A stretch of DNA of 64,000 nucleotides from Neiella holothuriorum (GCF_019457915.1 NZ_JAHZSS010000014.1:44877-108876), one strand, 5' to 3'. Shown: positions 34,978 through 45,193, counted from the stretch's first letter. Numbers and translations are program-made. The notes: a model not told the origin generated them from the letters alone.

Positions 34978-36178
34978 TGCGCGCCAGCCTCCGCTTGATG
35001 TTGGACTGAACCACAAAGTGGTCGAACAATGGTGCAAACAGGTTAGCGAATAGGATGGCTAACATCATGCCTTCTGGGAAGGCTGGGTTGACCACTCGAA
35101 TCAATACCACCATCACGCCAATCAAGATGCCGTAAGCCCAGCGTCCCGAGTGGGTAAAGGAAGCCGATACCGGATCGGTCGCCATGAAAATCATACCAAA
35201 CGCAAAGCCACCCAAAACCAAATGCCAGTGCCAAGGCATGCTGAACATTGGGTTGGTGTCACTGCTGATGCCGTTAAACAACAGCGCAGTGGCCACCATA
35301 CCGACCATCACACCCGCAACAATGCGCCATGAGGCAACGCCGGTGTACATGATGAGTAAGCCGCCGAGCAAAATAGCTAAGGTTGATACTTCACCAATAG
35401 AGCCTTGCATGTGACCCAAAAACGCATGAGTCCAGGTCAAACCTGATGCGGCCACCTGCTCAGCGCCACCTGCCGCCCACTGGCTCAATGCCGTGGCGCC
35501 AGAAAAACCATCAACAGCAGTCCAAACGGAATCACCAGAGATTTGAGCAGGGTAAGCAAAGAACAAAAATGCTCGTCCAGCCAGCGCGGGGTTTAAGAAG
35601 TTACGGCCTGTACCACCGAAAAATTCTTTCGCTACCACAACACCAAAGGTAATGCCCAATGCCGCCTGCCATAAAGGTAAGCTTGCTGGCACAATCAAGG
35701 CAAAGAGGATGGAGGTTACAAAGAAGCCTTCATTCACCTCATGGCCACGGACCATGGCGAACAACACTTCCCAAAAACCGCCCACCGCAAAGACAGTGGC
35801 GTAGATTGGCAAGAAGAAGCAGGCGCCGTACCACATTTTGGTGATCACACCTGCATCAGCGCCTAGTTCAGCACCAAACAATTGGAATAAACCAACCTGC
35901 CAAGTGTCGGGAAGGGCGTAACCTGCAGCTAATGCCGTCGCAGCTTGATCACCGACATTAAACATGCCGAAGAACATTGCGGGAAACACGCCAAGCCAAA
36001 CCAAGATCATGATACGTTTTAAATCGATGTTGTCTCGTACATGAGTATTTTTCTTGGTTACCAGCCCTGGGGTATAAAATAAGGTGTAAGCCGCTTCATA
36101 TAAGGCATACCACTTTTCATACTTACCACCTTTTTCGAAAAGGTGTTCTGAATTTTCAAATAAACTCTTCAGACTCAT
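34970..36178 (-). CDS. nqrB: Na+-NQR subunit B
   Basis: 402 residues, about ten TM helices; carries covalent FMN ([11 protein letters not shown], Thr in SGAT) and riboflavin, and forms the main Na+ channel. The N-terminal [21 protein letters not shown] is typical. Start and the nqrA stop share bases (TAATG), giving tight coupling; a longer frame from 36208 would lie in nqrA and is rejected. Confidence 0.97.
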   Translation of the reverse strand: MSLKSLFENSEHLFEKGGKYEKWYALYEAAYTLFYTPGLVTKKNTHVRDNIDLKRIMILVWLGVFPAMFFGMFNVGDQAATALAAGYALPDTWQVGLFQLFGAELGADAGVITKMWYGACFFLPIYATVFAVGGFWEVLFAMVRGHEVNEGFFVTSILFALIVPASLPLWQAALGITFGVVVAKEFFGGTGRNFLNPALAGRAFLFFAYPAQISGDSVWTAVDGFSGATALSQWAAGGAEQVAASGLTWTHAFLGHMQGSIGEVSTLAILLGGLLIMYTGVASWRIVAGVMVGMVATALLFNGISSDTNPMFSMPWHWHLVLGGFAFGMIFMATDPVSASFTHSGRWAYGILIGVMVVLIRVVNPAFPEGMMLAILFANLFAPLFDHFVVQSNIKRRLARNV

Positions 36179-37515
36179 TAGCCTTCCCTCTCGATGGTGG
36201 TGAGGCATTCGCGTAAAATAGTGCCGTACTCATATTTGCCGGGGCAAACGAACGAACACAACGCCAAATCCTCTTCATCTAACTCCAAGCACCCTAATTG
36301 CTGAGCACTATCTAAGTCACCAGCAATCAAATCGCGCAACAGCAACGTTGGTAAGATATCCAACGGCATCACTCGCTCATAATTGCCAATTGGCACCATG
36401 GCTCGATCACTACCGCCAGTGCTGGTGGTGAGATCAAACAACTTAGCGGGCAAGATGTGAGATAAGAAACTTCGAGTCACCGAGAATTTATCTGCGCCAG
36501 GAGCAACCCAGCCCATAAATTCTTTCTCTGTACCTTCGAGCAGTACTGAAACCTGAAGATGATAACGGCCCAGATAAGCATGGCCGCCAGAGGCTTTAGT
36601 ACCAGCCAACACAGATCCCGAAATAACTCGGATGTCTTTGTCGTGAATGTTGCCGGCAATCAATTCTTCGGTTGACGCACCAACTTGAGTACGAACAATT
36701 TTAGGCTCTTTGACTTCAGGGCCAGCCACAGAAATAACGCGCGAAACATCAAGTTCGCCACTGGTAAAGCTGCTACCAAACGCGATGACGTCTTGGTAAT
36801 TCAGTGACCACACTTGGATATTGGCACTGGCAGGACGCAAGTGGTGAATATGAGTGCCCGTTAAGCCCGAGGGGTGCGGGCCAGCAAATTCGTGTGCTTC
36901 AGCAGCGCCAGCAACGGGAATATCCGCACCGGCAGCTTTACAGACATACACAGGGCCTTGAGCCAGTGCGGTCAATACTTTTAGACCATTTTTAAAATCG
37001 TCAGCACGCTCACTAATAACAATGGCCGGATCAACCGCTAACGGGTTGGTATCCATTGCATTCACGAAAATACCAGATGCAATCGCATCGACAGCAGGCA
37101 CACGGCTAAATGGTCGCGTTCTAAACGCTGTCCATAATCCGCTGGCAATCAACTGCTCACGAACTTGTTCGGACGGTAGCTGCTCGAGAGAAGCTGCATC
37201 ATGTGCAGTGAAGGTTTCAGCATCAGTGCCATCAATTTCGATAACAACAGATTGCAGTACACGTTTGGCTCCACGATTGATTGCTACCACGGTCCCGGCG
37301 GCGGGCGCAGTATAAACAATACCTGGCGATTTTTTGTCCTCGAACAGGACTTGAGCTTTCTTGACACGGTCCCCCACGCGCACGCGCATGGTTGGACGCA
37401 TACCATGGTACTCTTCGCCGAGTATCGCTACTCGTGTGATCGCTGGACCATCTTGGATCGCCTGAGCGGGCGCCCCCGACAGAGGGATATCCAGTCCTTT
37501 TTTAATTGTGATCAT
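36178..37515 (-). CDS. nqrA: Na+-NQR subunit A
   Basis: 445 residues, soluble cytoplasmic subunit. N-terminal [15 protein letters not shown], the barrel-sandwich-like [15 protein letters not shown] and [14 protein letters not shown], and C-terminal [18 protein letters not shown] are family hallmarks shared with RnfC, but without the 4Fe-4S domains of RnfC. First gene of the operon; promoter expected in 37516-37880. Confidence 0.97.
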   Translation of the reverse strand: MITIKKGLDIPLSGAPAQAIQDGPAITRVAILGEEYHGMRPTMRVRVGDRVKKAQVLFEDKKSPGIVYTAPAAGTVVAINRGAKRVLQSVVIEIDGTDAETFTAHDAASLEQLPSEQVREQLIASGLWTAFRTRPFSRVPAVDAIASGIFVNAMDTNPLAVDPAIVISERADDFKNGLKVLTALAQGPVYVCKAAGADIPVAGAAEAHEFAGPHPSGLTGTHIHHLRPASANIQVWSLNYQDVIAFGSSFTSGELDVSRVISVAGPEVKEPKIVRTQVGASTEELIAGNIHDKDIRVISGSVLAGTKASGGHAYLGRYHLQVSVLLEGTEKEFMGWVAPGADKFSVTRSFLSHILPAKLFDLTTSTGGSDRAMVPIGNYERVMPLDILPTLLLRDLIAGDLDSAQQLGCLELDEEDLALCSFVCPGKYEYGTILRECLTTIEREG

Positions 37516-37934
37516 AATCGTAAGTACTTGGTTAGTTATAAATTTGTTTTAAACCGAATTCGTTCATCTGACTCATTGAACGCGATCTGAATGCTAAAAG
37601 CTTAGCTTAAACCAACGCTGTGCCTAGCATTCAGTAAGAATCTATCTTTCAAATAGTAACTTATCTCTATTTCAGCCGCGCATTTTCCGGCGCGGCATTC
37701 TAGCATTATTATCGCTAGCGTTACCATGATTACAAACTATAAAACAGGAAGTAACGTGAAGGAATATTGAGCACTGAGTTATGCCCTGTGCCAACGACGA
37801 CGCCTCGCCAGCAAGCTTTTTCAATAGTAATGGCAAATACTCGTGAATGCTCAGCAACTCTTATTTTTGAGGGCTAGCTACCAAAAAAGGCGCATAATGC
37901 GCCTTTTTTGCTTAAAAACCGTCCAATTTTATTA
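37516..37934. other. nqr upstream region with inverted repeats
   Basis: 419 bases without a convincing gene. Two perfect inverted repeats lie upstream of nqrA: CTGAATGCTA (37587-37596) / TAGCATTCAG (37625-37634) with a 28-nt spacer, and GCCGCGC / GCGCGGC (37675-37696) with an 8-nt loop. A further TAGCATT copy is near 37703. These could be operators or leader structures of nqrABCDEF. The terminator at 37883-37909 closes the neighbouring TRAP operon. Confidence 0.45.
37883..37909. terminator. Terminator of the TRAP operon
   Basis: AAAAAAGGCGCA-TAA-TGCGCCTTTTTT: a perfect 12-bp stem including A/T flanks. It lies 25 bases beyond the dctP stop (minus strand) and has T runs on both strands. Confidence 0.9.
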
Positions 37935-39023
37935 TTAATCAGCTCTTAAATTTAGATAAGCTCGTTCAGTCAAATTGTGATAACGGGTAACGCCGGCTCT
38001 AAATTGCAAAAATGATTGGTACACCTTATCCATTTCCGGATCGGCAGCAGCTTGCTCCGCCAGTAATGCTTCGCTGGTTTGCTGTAACGCAGCCAGCACA
38101 GAATCAGGGAACCGCTTAATGGTGACTCCCTCGAGCGCCTGAATTTTCTCCAACGCCGCAATATTTCGGAAGGTATATTCGTCAATCATGTCTTGGCTGG
38201 CAGCACGAGCTGCATTACGAACGATAGCTTGCAAATCATCAGGCAATGCACTTAGGGCCTCTTGATTAACAATAAACTCCATTGTCGAGCCTGGTTCATG
38301 CCAGCCTGGGTAGTAATAATATTTGGCCGCTTCATGTAAGCCAAAGGCCAGATCATTGTAGGGGCCCACCCATTCGGTCGCGTCAATGGCGCCAGTTTGC
38401 AGCGAGGTAAAGATTTCGCCGCCGGGCAATGACACGGGCACCCCGCCCAATCGGCTCAACACTTCGCCACCAAGACCCGGCAAGCGCATTTTCAACCCAT
38501 TGAGATCGTCCACAGAATTGATTTCTTTATTAAACCAACCCCCCATTTGGACACCGGCGCTGCCGCCAGCTAACGGCACTAAATTAAACGGCGCGTAAAG
38601 CTCCTGCCATAATGCCATGCCGCCACCGTAATGCAGCCAGCTACTCATTTCTTGAGCCGTCATACCAAAGGGTACGGCACAGAAAAACTGCGCCGCAGGC
38701 ACCTTCCCTTTCCAATAATAAGAGCCACTGTGGCCCATTTCGACCGTGCCAGCAGACACCGAGTCAAACACTTGCATCGCCGGCACCAGTTGATTGGCGC
38801 CATACACTTTTATCTGCAAACGGCCGCCACTCATGACATTGACCTGCTCGGCAAATCGTTCCGGCGCAGTGCCAAGTCCCGGGAAGTTCTTTGGCCAGGA
38901 TGTCACTAGCTTCCATTTATAGGTTTGTTGATTGTGTGCATTCGTTGCTTGCTGCGCGGCATTATCGTTACCACAGGCAACAACCAGCATTGACAGCATG
39001 AGAGCAAGCAGGCAAGTCTTCAT
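37935..39023 (-). CDS. TRAP transporter solute-binding lipoprotein (DctP/TakP type)
   Basis: 362 residues with lipobox VVAC at about 14-17, so membrane-tethered rather than free in the periplasm. The mature N-terminus KWKLVTSWPKNFPGLGTAPE, then VFDSVSAGTVEMGHSGSYYW, GLKMRLPGLGGEVL (with the conserved solute-binding Arg) and GAIDATEWVGPYND, resemble the TakP/lactate-type 2-oxoacid and hydroxyacid binders more than DctP of C4-dicarboxylates. Third gene of dctQ-dctM-dctP; AAGGAA precedes the start. Substrate inferred from family resemblance only. Confidence 0.88.
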   Translation of the reverse strand: MKTCLLALMLSMLVVACGNDNAAQQATNAHNQQTYKWKLVTSWPKNFPGLGTAPERFAEQVNVMSGGRLQIKVYGANQLVPAMQVFDSVSAGTVEMGHSGSYYWKGKVPAAQFFCAVPFGMTAQEMSSWLHYGGGMALWQELYAPFNLVPLAGGSAGVQMGGWFNKEINSVDDLNGLKMRLPGLGGEVLSRLGGVPVSLPGGEIFTSLQTGAIDATEWVGPYNDLAFGLHEAAKYYYYPGWHEPGSTMEFIVNQEALSALPDDLQAIVRNAARAASQDMIDEYTFRNIAALEKIQALEGVTIKRFPDSVLAALQQTSEALLAEQAAADPEMDKVYQSFLQFRAGVTRYHNLTERAYLNLRAD

Positions 39024-39032
39024 CAGTGTTCC

Positions 39033-40406
39033 TTAACCATAGAGTTGTGACGGCAACCACGTTGCCAATTGTGGCCACACGGCAAGTGCGACCAGAATCA
39101 ATAATTGGATACAAATGAAAGGGACAACACCCCAGTATATGTCAGTTGTTGCAACGTCGGAGGGGACGACCCCGCGTAAATAGAACAAGGCAAAACCAAA
39201 TGGTGGCGTGAGAAACGATGTTTGCAAATTGACCGCAATCATAATGCCAAGCCACACCGGATCTAACCCCATAAAAAACAGCACCGGTGCAACAATCGGC
39301 ACCACCACAAAGGTAATCTCAATAAAATCGAGGATGAAACCCAGTAAAAAAATCAGCAACATAACAAACAAGGTGGCGCCCATCAGACCGCCAGGCAATT
39401 GTGTCAGCGATTGCTTCACCACATCTTCGCCACCGAGGCCGTAAAACACCGCCGAAAATAAGGATGCGCCGAATAAGATCAAAAACACCATGCTGGTAAT
39501 ATGAAGCGTTTCAACCGCACAAGCGCGCCAGCTATACCAACTCATATTGCCGCGCCACAGTGCAAGCAAGGCCGCGCCAAAAGCGCCAACCGCCGCCGCT
39601 TCGGTTGGCGTTGCCAAACCAGATAAAATAGATCCCAACACCAACATCATTAACGCTAGCGGGGGCAGCAAAGCCAAGACAATCTCGCGAGTCGAAATGG
39701 CTGGTTGAGTTTGATCTCGGCTGGGCGCCTCAACGTTTTGATGACCGCGCCCACGCACCAGTATGTAAACTACGTAAGCGGCCACTAGTAACAAGCCAGG
39801 AATAATGGCGCCAGCAAATAAGTCGCCAACCGATACAGTTTTTGGGGAAAAGTTGCCCAGTTCGAGTTGCACTTGTTGGTAGGTTGACGACAAGATGTCG
39901 CCAAGTAACACCAAGGCAATCGATGGCGGAATGATTTGCCCTAAAGTACCGGTGGCCGCAATGCAGCCGGTGGCCAGTTTCATGTCATACGCTTGCTTGC
40001 GCATGCTCGGCAAAGCCAAGACTCCGAGAGTGACCACAGTAGCGCCAACAATACCGGTACTTGCCGCCAGCAACATGCCCACCATTACAACCGCAATCGC
40101 CATGCCGCCGCGGAATCTGCCAAAAACAGTCGCTAGTGCTGTTAATAAGGATTCCGCCAATTTCGACTTTTCAAGCAAGATCCCCATGAGCACAAATAGC
40201 GGAACCGCCATCAGTGTTGGGTTGATCATAATGCCGTAGAGGCGGTTTGGTAACAGCATAATGAAGCTGCTGTCCATTACTCCAAATAACAGCCCCAACC
40301 CGGCAAAAATCAATGCAGTCCCCGCGAGCACAAACGCCACAGGGTAGCCACTCATCAGGACTACGATGACACAAACAAATAAAGCAATTGGCCACCAATC
40401 AGCCAT
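39033..40406 (-). CDS. dctM: TRAP transporter large membrane subunit (DctM)
   Basis: 457 residues, about twelve TM helices, the Na+-coupled transport subunit. Family blocks: MSGYPVAFVLAGTAL, LMAVPLFVLMGILLEKS, ASTGIVGATVVTLGVLALPSM, GTLGQIIPPSIALVLLGD and LQTSFLTPPFGFALFYLRGV. I use the ATG at 40406, which overlaps the dctQ stop by 8 bases; the longer frame from 40436 runs inside dctQ. Confidence 0.93.
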   Translation of the reverse strand: MADWWPIALFVCVIVVLMSGYPVAFVLAGTALIFAGLGLLFGVMDSSFIMLLPNRLYGIMINPTLMAVPLFVLMGILLEKSKLAESLLTALATVFGRFRGGMAIAVVMVGMLLAASTGIVGATVVTLGVLALPSMRKQAYDMKLATGCIAATGTLGQIIPPSIALVLLGDILSSTYQQVQLELGNFSPKTVSVGDLFAGAIIPGLLLVAAYVVYILVRGRGHQNVEAPSRDQTQPAISTREIVLALLPPLALMMLVLGSILSGLATPTEAAAVGAFGAALLALWRGNMSWYSWRACAVETLHITSMVFLILFGASLFSAVFYGLGGEDVVKQSLTQLPGGLMGATLFVMLLIFLLGFILDFIEITFVVVPIVAPVLFFMGLDPVWLGIMIAVNLQTSFLTPPFGFALFYLRGVVPSDVATTDIYWGVVPFICIQLLILVALAVWPQLATWLPSQLYG

Positions 40407-40920
40407 GAGCGCTTTCCTTGCCAGCAATAACAGCAATGCATTTCAGCAATTCGGCGATACCTTGCAGTAACAACAAACTACACAGCAGCCAAAGGTAAGT
40501 TTTGAGAATAAAGAAGCCAGGCAAGCCACCTGCTTCTGGGGAGGTTTCCAGCATTCGCCATGAGTTGGCGACAAACGAGCTACTGCTTAACGAAATAAAA
40601 ATTAACACCGGAAACAGCAAAAATACGCCACCGAGGAGATTGACCCAAGCTTGTGTTTTTGCCGACCAACGGCGATAAAACACATCAACCCGAACATGCT
40701 TGTCTTTTTGCAAGGTATAAGCGGCACCGGCCATGAACACTAAACCGTGTAAAAACAAACTACTGTCTTGCAGCGCAATAGAGCCGATATTAAAGCCATA
40801 TCGCAACACCACGATCAGCACAGTAACGAGCATGAGCGCAACGCTCGCCCAAGCAATTGCAATCGCAATGCGTTCAATCCAGCGGCAAATAAGAGACTGC
40901 AAAACCATGACAGTGGTCAT
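40399..40920 (-). CDS. dctQ: TRAP transporter small membrane subunit (DctQ)
   Basis: 173 residues, four TM helices. RYGFNIGSIALQDSSLFLHG and LQKDKHVRVDVFYRR are DctQ hallmarks (the VRVDVFY loop). First gene of the operon, overlapping dctM by 8 bases. A perfect 15-bp palindrome lies 34 bases upstream of the start. Confidence 0.92.
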   Translation of the reverse strand: MTTVMVLQSLICRWIERIAIAIAWASVALMLVTVLIVVLRYGFNIGSIALQDSSLFLHGLVFMAGAAYTLQKDKHVRVDVFYRRWSAKTQAWVNLLGGVFLLFPVLIFISLSSSSFVANSWRMLETSPEAGGLPGFFILKTYLWLLCSLLLLQGIAELLKCIAVIAGKESAHG

Positions 40921-40953
40921 TTAATTCCGGCCATTTAGGAAGTTGAACTCAGG

Positions 40954-40968
40954 TTAACAACTTGTTAA
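40954..40968. promoter_or_regulatory. Palindrome upstream of the TRAP operon
   Basis: TTAACAA-C-TTGTTAA, a perfect 7-1-7 palindrome 34 bases before the dctQ ATG. Position suits a repressor operator; no regulator gene is adjacent. Confidence 0.4.
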
Positions 40969-41150
40969 TGATTCGCAATCATACCGTAAATCATTACGAA
41001 ATCTGCATAATCATTCAAAGGTAGGATCAGCCCAACGCGTCATTAAGCCTTAGCAACTCATTGACGGACGGCGGCGACTTCGTCGAACAGATTCAATAAC
41101 CGTACTGACGACAACCAAATATGTATTCATTTCCGCTCGCAAGCCGTGCA

Positions 41151-42524
41151 TTAGTTCTGAGCAGGAAACCAAATCGTGAATGTCGTGCCATGATCAGGTT
41201 CGGAAGAGAGTTCAATGCGCCCTTGCAGTTTTTGGGTCACCAAATTGTAGAAAATCGGCAAACCAAGGCCGGTGCCTCCTGCATCTCGGGCAGTGGTATA
41301 AAAAGGTTCAAATACCTTTTTATGCAAATCGGGCGCAATGCCAATGCCATTGTCGGCCACCGCAACAAAACACTCCTGCTCGTGCTGACCACAACTAACA
41401 ACAAGCTCATTACGCGCAGTGGTGTATGTTTTTGGAAAGGCGTGACGTTGCACATTGGAGATAAGGTTAGTGACCAGCTGCGCAATAATGCCAGGATAGG
41501 TTTCAATGATCGTGCCTATCGGTAATTCGACATCTAAATGGATTTGCTGCTTCCGCAGCATTGGCTTCAATGGGTTGATGACCTGGCCAACATATGAGCC
41601 CAAATCAATTTCTTCTCGTTCATTGGAGGTTTGATCTGCCGCCGTCCGCTTAAAGTCTTGGATTAATTGCGCAGCTCTTACCAAGTTGTCTTCTGCCATC
41701 CGTAAGCCGTCTTTCGACACGCTTAAAAAATCAATGAGGGCTTGCTCTGTCAGTTCTTGTTGATCGTATGCCTTTTTAATAATGAGTAATTCTTCCCAAC
41801 AATGGCTCACTGAGGTCAACGCAATTCCCAAGGGGGTATTCACTTCATGCGCTACGCCGGCAACCAAATTACCCAACGCGGCCATTTTCTCGGCTTCGAC
41901 TAATTTGTCTTGCGCACCGCGCAATGTTTCTAACGTACTTTGCAACTCGTGAGTGCGTTCTTTTACTTTTTGTTCAAGATTCTGATTGGCATCAAGCAGC
42001 AGTTGCTGATAATCCGCGCGCTCTTTAGCACTCACCGCCCGGCCATATAAGTCAGCCAGTGACGAGGCAAACACCAGCTCATCGGGCTGCCATGTTCGTT
42101 GTTCGCCTTGATGTTCACAACAGATAATGCCAATCATCCGGCCGCGATGACGAATCGGAACATCGAGCATGGAGCTAATTCCTAATGGCCCTAGGTATAC
42201 ATCGGCAAACTCAAAAGTGGCGGGATCTGTTTTAGCATCATGTGCGGCAATGCTGCGCTCGGTATCGAGAGCGGCAAAGTACTCAGGAAAATCAACTCGG
42301 CTTAATTTGAGACTTTCATGATCGAGGTTGTTGCCCTTGTCTATCAACAATGCGCAGCTAATATGCGCAGATTCGTCCTGTAGCAGCCAGATCCCTGCAC
42401 GGGTGATTTGCAAACCTTCACACACCGAATCGACAATCAATCGAGAGGCATTATCAAGACTTCCTTCATCGATATCAGGACTCTTACTCACCTGCAGCAA
42501 AATGGTTTCCAGTTCGTCTCTCAT
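41151..42524 (-). CDS. GAF-domain sensor histidine kinase
   Basis: 457 residues, no TM segment, so cytoplasmic. GAF domain at about 1-165 (GISSMLDVPIRHRGRMIGIICCEH), a coiled coil at 166-212 (EQKVKERTHELQSTLE), phosphoacceptor H226 in GVAHEVNTPLG, and a HATPase domain with N box NLISNVQRHA, G1 VADNGIGI and G2 GGTGLGLPIFY. The ligand of the GAF domain is unknown. The start overlaps the stop of the DUF3369/HD-GYP regulator by 4 bases, so the two form a kinase-regulator pair. No receiver domain of its own. Confidence 0.92.
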   Translation of the reverse strand: MRDELETILLQVSKSPDIDEGSLDNASRLIVDSVCEGLQITRAGIWLLQDESAHISCALLIDKGNNLDHESLKLSRVDFPEYFAALDTERSIAAHDAKTDPATFEFADVYLGPLGISSMLDVPIRHRGRMIGIICCEHQGEQRTWQPDELVFASSLADLYGRAVSAKERADYQQLLLDANQNLEQKVKERTHELQSTLETLRGAQDKLVEAEKMAALGNLVAGVAHEVNTPLGIALTSVSHCWEELLIIKKAYDQQELTEQALIDFLSVSKDGLRMAEDNLVRAAQLIQDFKRTAADQTSNEREEIDLGSYVGQVINPLKPMLRKQQIHLDVELPIGTIIETYPGIIAQLVTNLISNVQRHAFPKTYTTARNELVVSCGQHEQECFVAVADNGIGIAPDLHKKVFEPFYTTARDAGGTGLGLPIFYNLVTQKLQGRIELSSEPDHGTTFTIWFPAQN

Positions 42525-44050
42525 TCGTCGTCATCCGGTATTTGGTCACGAATATCTACAAATCGGTCGAAATGCTTCAACGCCAGTGACACCAACTGAG
42601 GATCAAACTGAGTTCCCGACTTTTCCGCAATGTATTGTTTTACATCGTCAATGCTCCACGGGGGCTTATAACTGCGCCGCGACATTAATGCATCGATCAC
42701 ATCAGCCACTGCCATCAGGCGTCCCTCAATGGGGATTTCTTCGCCAGCAAGTCCATTTGGATAGCCGCTACCGTCCCAACATTCGTGGTGAGTTTTAGCG
42801 ATCACCGCGCCCATCTTGGCAATAATTCGATTTGAGTTGGCCAGCAAGTCGTGACCTTTTTGAGCATGGGTTTTCATGATCTGCCATTCCTCAGCATCGA
42901 GCTTGCCGGGTTTATGCAGAATATGTTCAGGAATGGATATTTTTCCAACATCATGAAGCGCAGAGGCAAAGCGAACGGTATCGATAAATTCGTCACTCAA
43001 GGCTAATTTTTTAGCAAGAAACTCGGTCATTAACGCCACTCGTCGCACGTGGCCTCCGGTTTCTTTGCTGCGTAATTCAATGGCATCACTTAACACCATG
43101 ATCAGCTCTTTCTGAGTCTGTTGAATGTCTTCCTTCTGAGTCAGATTTTCAAACACCAGCGCGACATTTGAAGCAAACATTTCCAACACGTTCTTTTGTA
43201 AATCGGTCAGCGCGTTAGTGAGTTTCACATACAGCACGTTGCAGGAATCTTTACCCGACGGGTAATACCCGATGAACACATCATCTGATTGATAGTGTGT
43301 TTTGCTCGTTAAAACCTGAGCAATTTGGGCTTCAATTTTTGCTGGTAGCTTGGCGTTCTTGCCCGGTTGCGTCAGTTCAATTAGGTCGCCACTAGCGGCC
43401 AGCACGGTCATGTTCGAGTCGCCATATAGATCGGTATGCTGGCTGGTGAAGTACAAAATGGAGTGATCTAAATTAAGCAGCGTTAGGGTTTGCTTTAAAA
43501 CGGCGGTGCCAAAATTGACTAAGGTCTGGCTTTTTAGCACTGACGAGGATGATTGGATAACTCCTTCCATTCCGCGTTTACTCAACTCAATGGTACGAAT
43601 ATCACGGTAAGAGCGAATAGCGGTGTAAACGCAAGACTTCAATTTGCCGGCGGAAAGCTCGGTCTTGGCTTTGTAATCGTTAATGTCGTAACTACGAATG
43701 ACTTCTTCTTCTGGTGCTTGTCCGGGTTGGCCCGTGCGCAGCACGATGCGAGTGGTATTATTTTTGTGTTGCTGCCGGATGTGTTCAATGAGCTTCAGTC
43801 CGGCGTCATCGGTTTCCATTACGACATCAACAAACGCCAACGCAATATCGTCGGTGTTGGACATCAAATCCATACCTTCTTCACCGGAAAAGGCAGACAG
43901 GAAATCCAGGGAACGGTCTTCGAATTCGAAATTTCTTAATGCCAGCTTGGTGACATCATGGACTGCAGGATCGTCATCAATGATGGCGATTTTCCAAGGA
44001 GGCAGCTTAGATTTTGCTGCCTCGGGAGCGGGTTCTTTGAACAAGGCCAT
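42521..44050 (-). CDS. Response regulator with DUF3369 and HD-GYP domains
   Basis: 509 residues. Receiver domain (about 18-140) with acidic pocket IIDDD and phosphoacceptor D75 (FVDVVM); DUF3369 (a GAF-like module) at about 150-305; HD-GYP phosphodiesterase at about 310-500 with H366-D367 (SALHDVGKI) and HHECWDGSGYPNG. The HD and GYP motifs are intact, so hydrolysis of cyclic di-GMP is likely. Phosphorylation by the GAF kinase encoded just downstream (4-bp overlap) would control it. This links the pair to motility/biofilm decisions, as inference. Confidence 0.93.
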   Translation of the reverse strand: MALFKEPAPEAAKSKLPPWKIAIIDDDPAVHDVTKLALRNFEFEDRSLDFLSAFSGEEGMDLMSNTDDIALAFVDVVMETDDAGLKLIEHIRQQHKNNTTRIVLRTGQPGQAPEEEVIRSYDINDYKAKTELSAGKLKSCVYTAIRSYRDIRTIELSKRGMEGVIQSSSSVLKSQTLVNFGTAVLKQTLTLLNLDHSILYFTSQHTDLYGDSNMTVLAASGDLIELTQPGKNAKLPAKIEAQIAQVLTSKTHYQSDDVFIGYYPSGKDSCNVLYVKLTNALTDLQKNVLEMFASNVALVFENLTQKEDIQQTQKELIMVLSDAIELRSKETGGHVRRVALMTEFLAKKLALSDEFIDTVRFASALHDVGKISIPEHILHKPGKLDAEEWQIMKTHAQKGHDLLANSNRIIAKMGAVIAKTHHECWDGSGYPNGLAGEEIPIEGRLMAVADVIDALMSRRSYKPPWSIDDVKQYIAEKSGTQFDPQLVSLALKHFDRFVDIRDQIPDDDE

Positions 44051-44127
44051 AAAGATTCACAATAAAATTCCTAACCTTGTAAAAAGATAGATAGAAATGG
44101 CCGTTCTGCCAGAACCGCCGTCACAGT

Positions 44128-44442
44128 TCAGTCGCTTTTACTGCCCCCCATACACTTGGGGCTAAGCGGTGCTTGCTGTTTACGCTGCCACTCCTCCGGT
44201 GTGTAGGTGTGCATTGCAAGTGCATGAAGACCAGCCTCAAACTCGCTAGCGAGCAACGTATTGATGGCTCGATGACGTTGCAATAATCGTTGACCACCAA
44301 ACCCTTCAGAAACCACCACGACTTTAAAGTGGGTTTCGCTATTCACCGGCACATTATGCTGGTGACTTTCATTGAACACATCTAAGTGTTCTGGCGAGAA
44401 ATGCTGGTGTAAGGCCGCGATAATTCGCTCTTGCATCGACAT
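44128..44442 (-). CDS. bolA: BolA family protein
   Basis: 104 residues from the ATG at 44442 (a TTG at 44448 is the alternative). Single BolA domain: LHQHFSPEHLDVFNESHQHNV, SETHFKVVVVSEGFGGQRLLQRHRAIN and LLASEFEAGLHALAMHTYTPEEW, including the invariant His. BolA proteins bind monothiol glutaredoxins through a 2Fe-2S cluster and affect morphology and stress responses. Follows the alkB-like gene by a few bases on the same strand. Confidence 0.93.
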   Translation of the reverse strand: MSMQERIIAALHQHFSPEHLDVFNESHQHNVPVNSETHFKVVVVSEGFGGQRLLQRHRAINTLLASEFEAGLHALAMHTYTPEEWQRKQQAPLSPKCMGGSKSD

Positions 44443-44450
44443 AGACAACT

Positions 44451-45047
44451 CTAATGACTGGTAACAAAACGAAACGTGAGATTAAGTCTTGGTTGACGCT
44501 CACGCAACCGTTTTGGCAATGCGTGTTGCCATTTGTGCTGGCAATCTCCGGCCATCACCAACAAACTGCCATGCGTCAGCGGTACACGTAAACGTTGATT
44601 GGTGGCGCGGTGGCGTAAATCAAAGTCGCGCTCAGCCCCCAAAGATACAGAGGCGATGATGGGCTGTTCTCCCAGTTCGGGTTCATTATCACTATGCCAG
44701 CCCATGTGATCGCGTCCATCGCGGTAGTAATTCAGCAAAACCGAATTAAATTGGCTGCCGCTAAGCACTTGGCATTGGTGCATGATGGGCAGCAGCAAGT
44801 CCGGTATCGGGTTGGGCGGGAGTGTTTCGCCACTGTATCGATAAGCATAAGGCCCAAACCAAGCTTGTAGCCGAGGGATCGTATGGTGTTTGCCAAAAAC
44901 CTTAACTTGGCCCGATTGCAATGCCACGGTCTTTTGAATATCAGCCATCAAGCGATCGGCTTGATGCACCGGTAAAAAGTTAGGCCACCAGCCGAGTTGA
45001 GCATCCTCAATAGCCTGCCAACCTATTGTTAAATCTGCCATTGTCAT
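44451..45047 (-). CDS. AlkB-like 2-oxoglutarate/Fe(II) dioxygenase
   Basis: 198 residues, cytoplasmic. Fe ligands H-x-D in GWHSDNEPELG and a distal His in CQHKWQHALP; the 2-oxoglutarate-binding R-x5-R is RLNLTFR. PRLQAWFG and NSVLLNYYRDGRDHMGWH match the ALKBH2/3-like bacterial group, which reverses alkyl damage on DNA or RNA bases. Substrate (DNA versus RNA) not predictable. Precedes bolA with a gap of about 8 bases. Confidence 0.9.
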   Translation of the reverse strand: MTMADLTIGWQAIEDAQLGWWPNFLPVHQADRLMADIQKTVALQSGQVKVFGKHHTIPRLQAWFGPYAYRYSGETLPPNPIPDLLLPIMHQCQVLSGSQFNSVLLNYYRDGRDHMGWHSDNEPELGEQPIIASVSLGAERDFDLRHRATNQRLRVPLTHGSLLVMAGDCQHKWQHALPKRLRERQPRLNLTFRFVTSH

Positions 45048-45193
45048 CAGTTCGATATGCCCGTCACACGCCAGAATAATGGCTTAACCCTGTGAAGTTA
45101 ACCCCACCTTGACCAATTCACTACTAGTGGCTGTTTTGATTGAGGTAACATAAGCCCTGTTTACGAATAAACCTTGGTAATGGACTAACCCTA

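Noticed and set aside
34978..35037. N-terminal extension of NqrC
   Set aside because: It lies inside nqrB in another frame and precedes a proper TM start; the ATG at 34977 fits the family.
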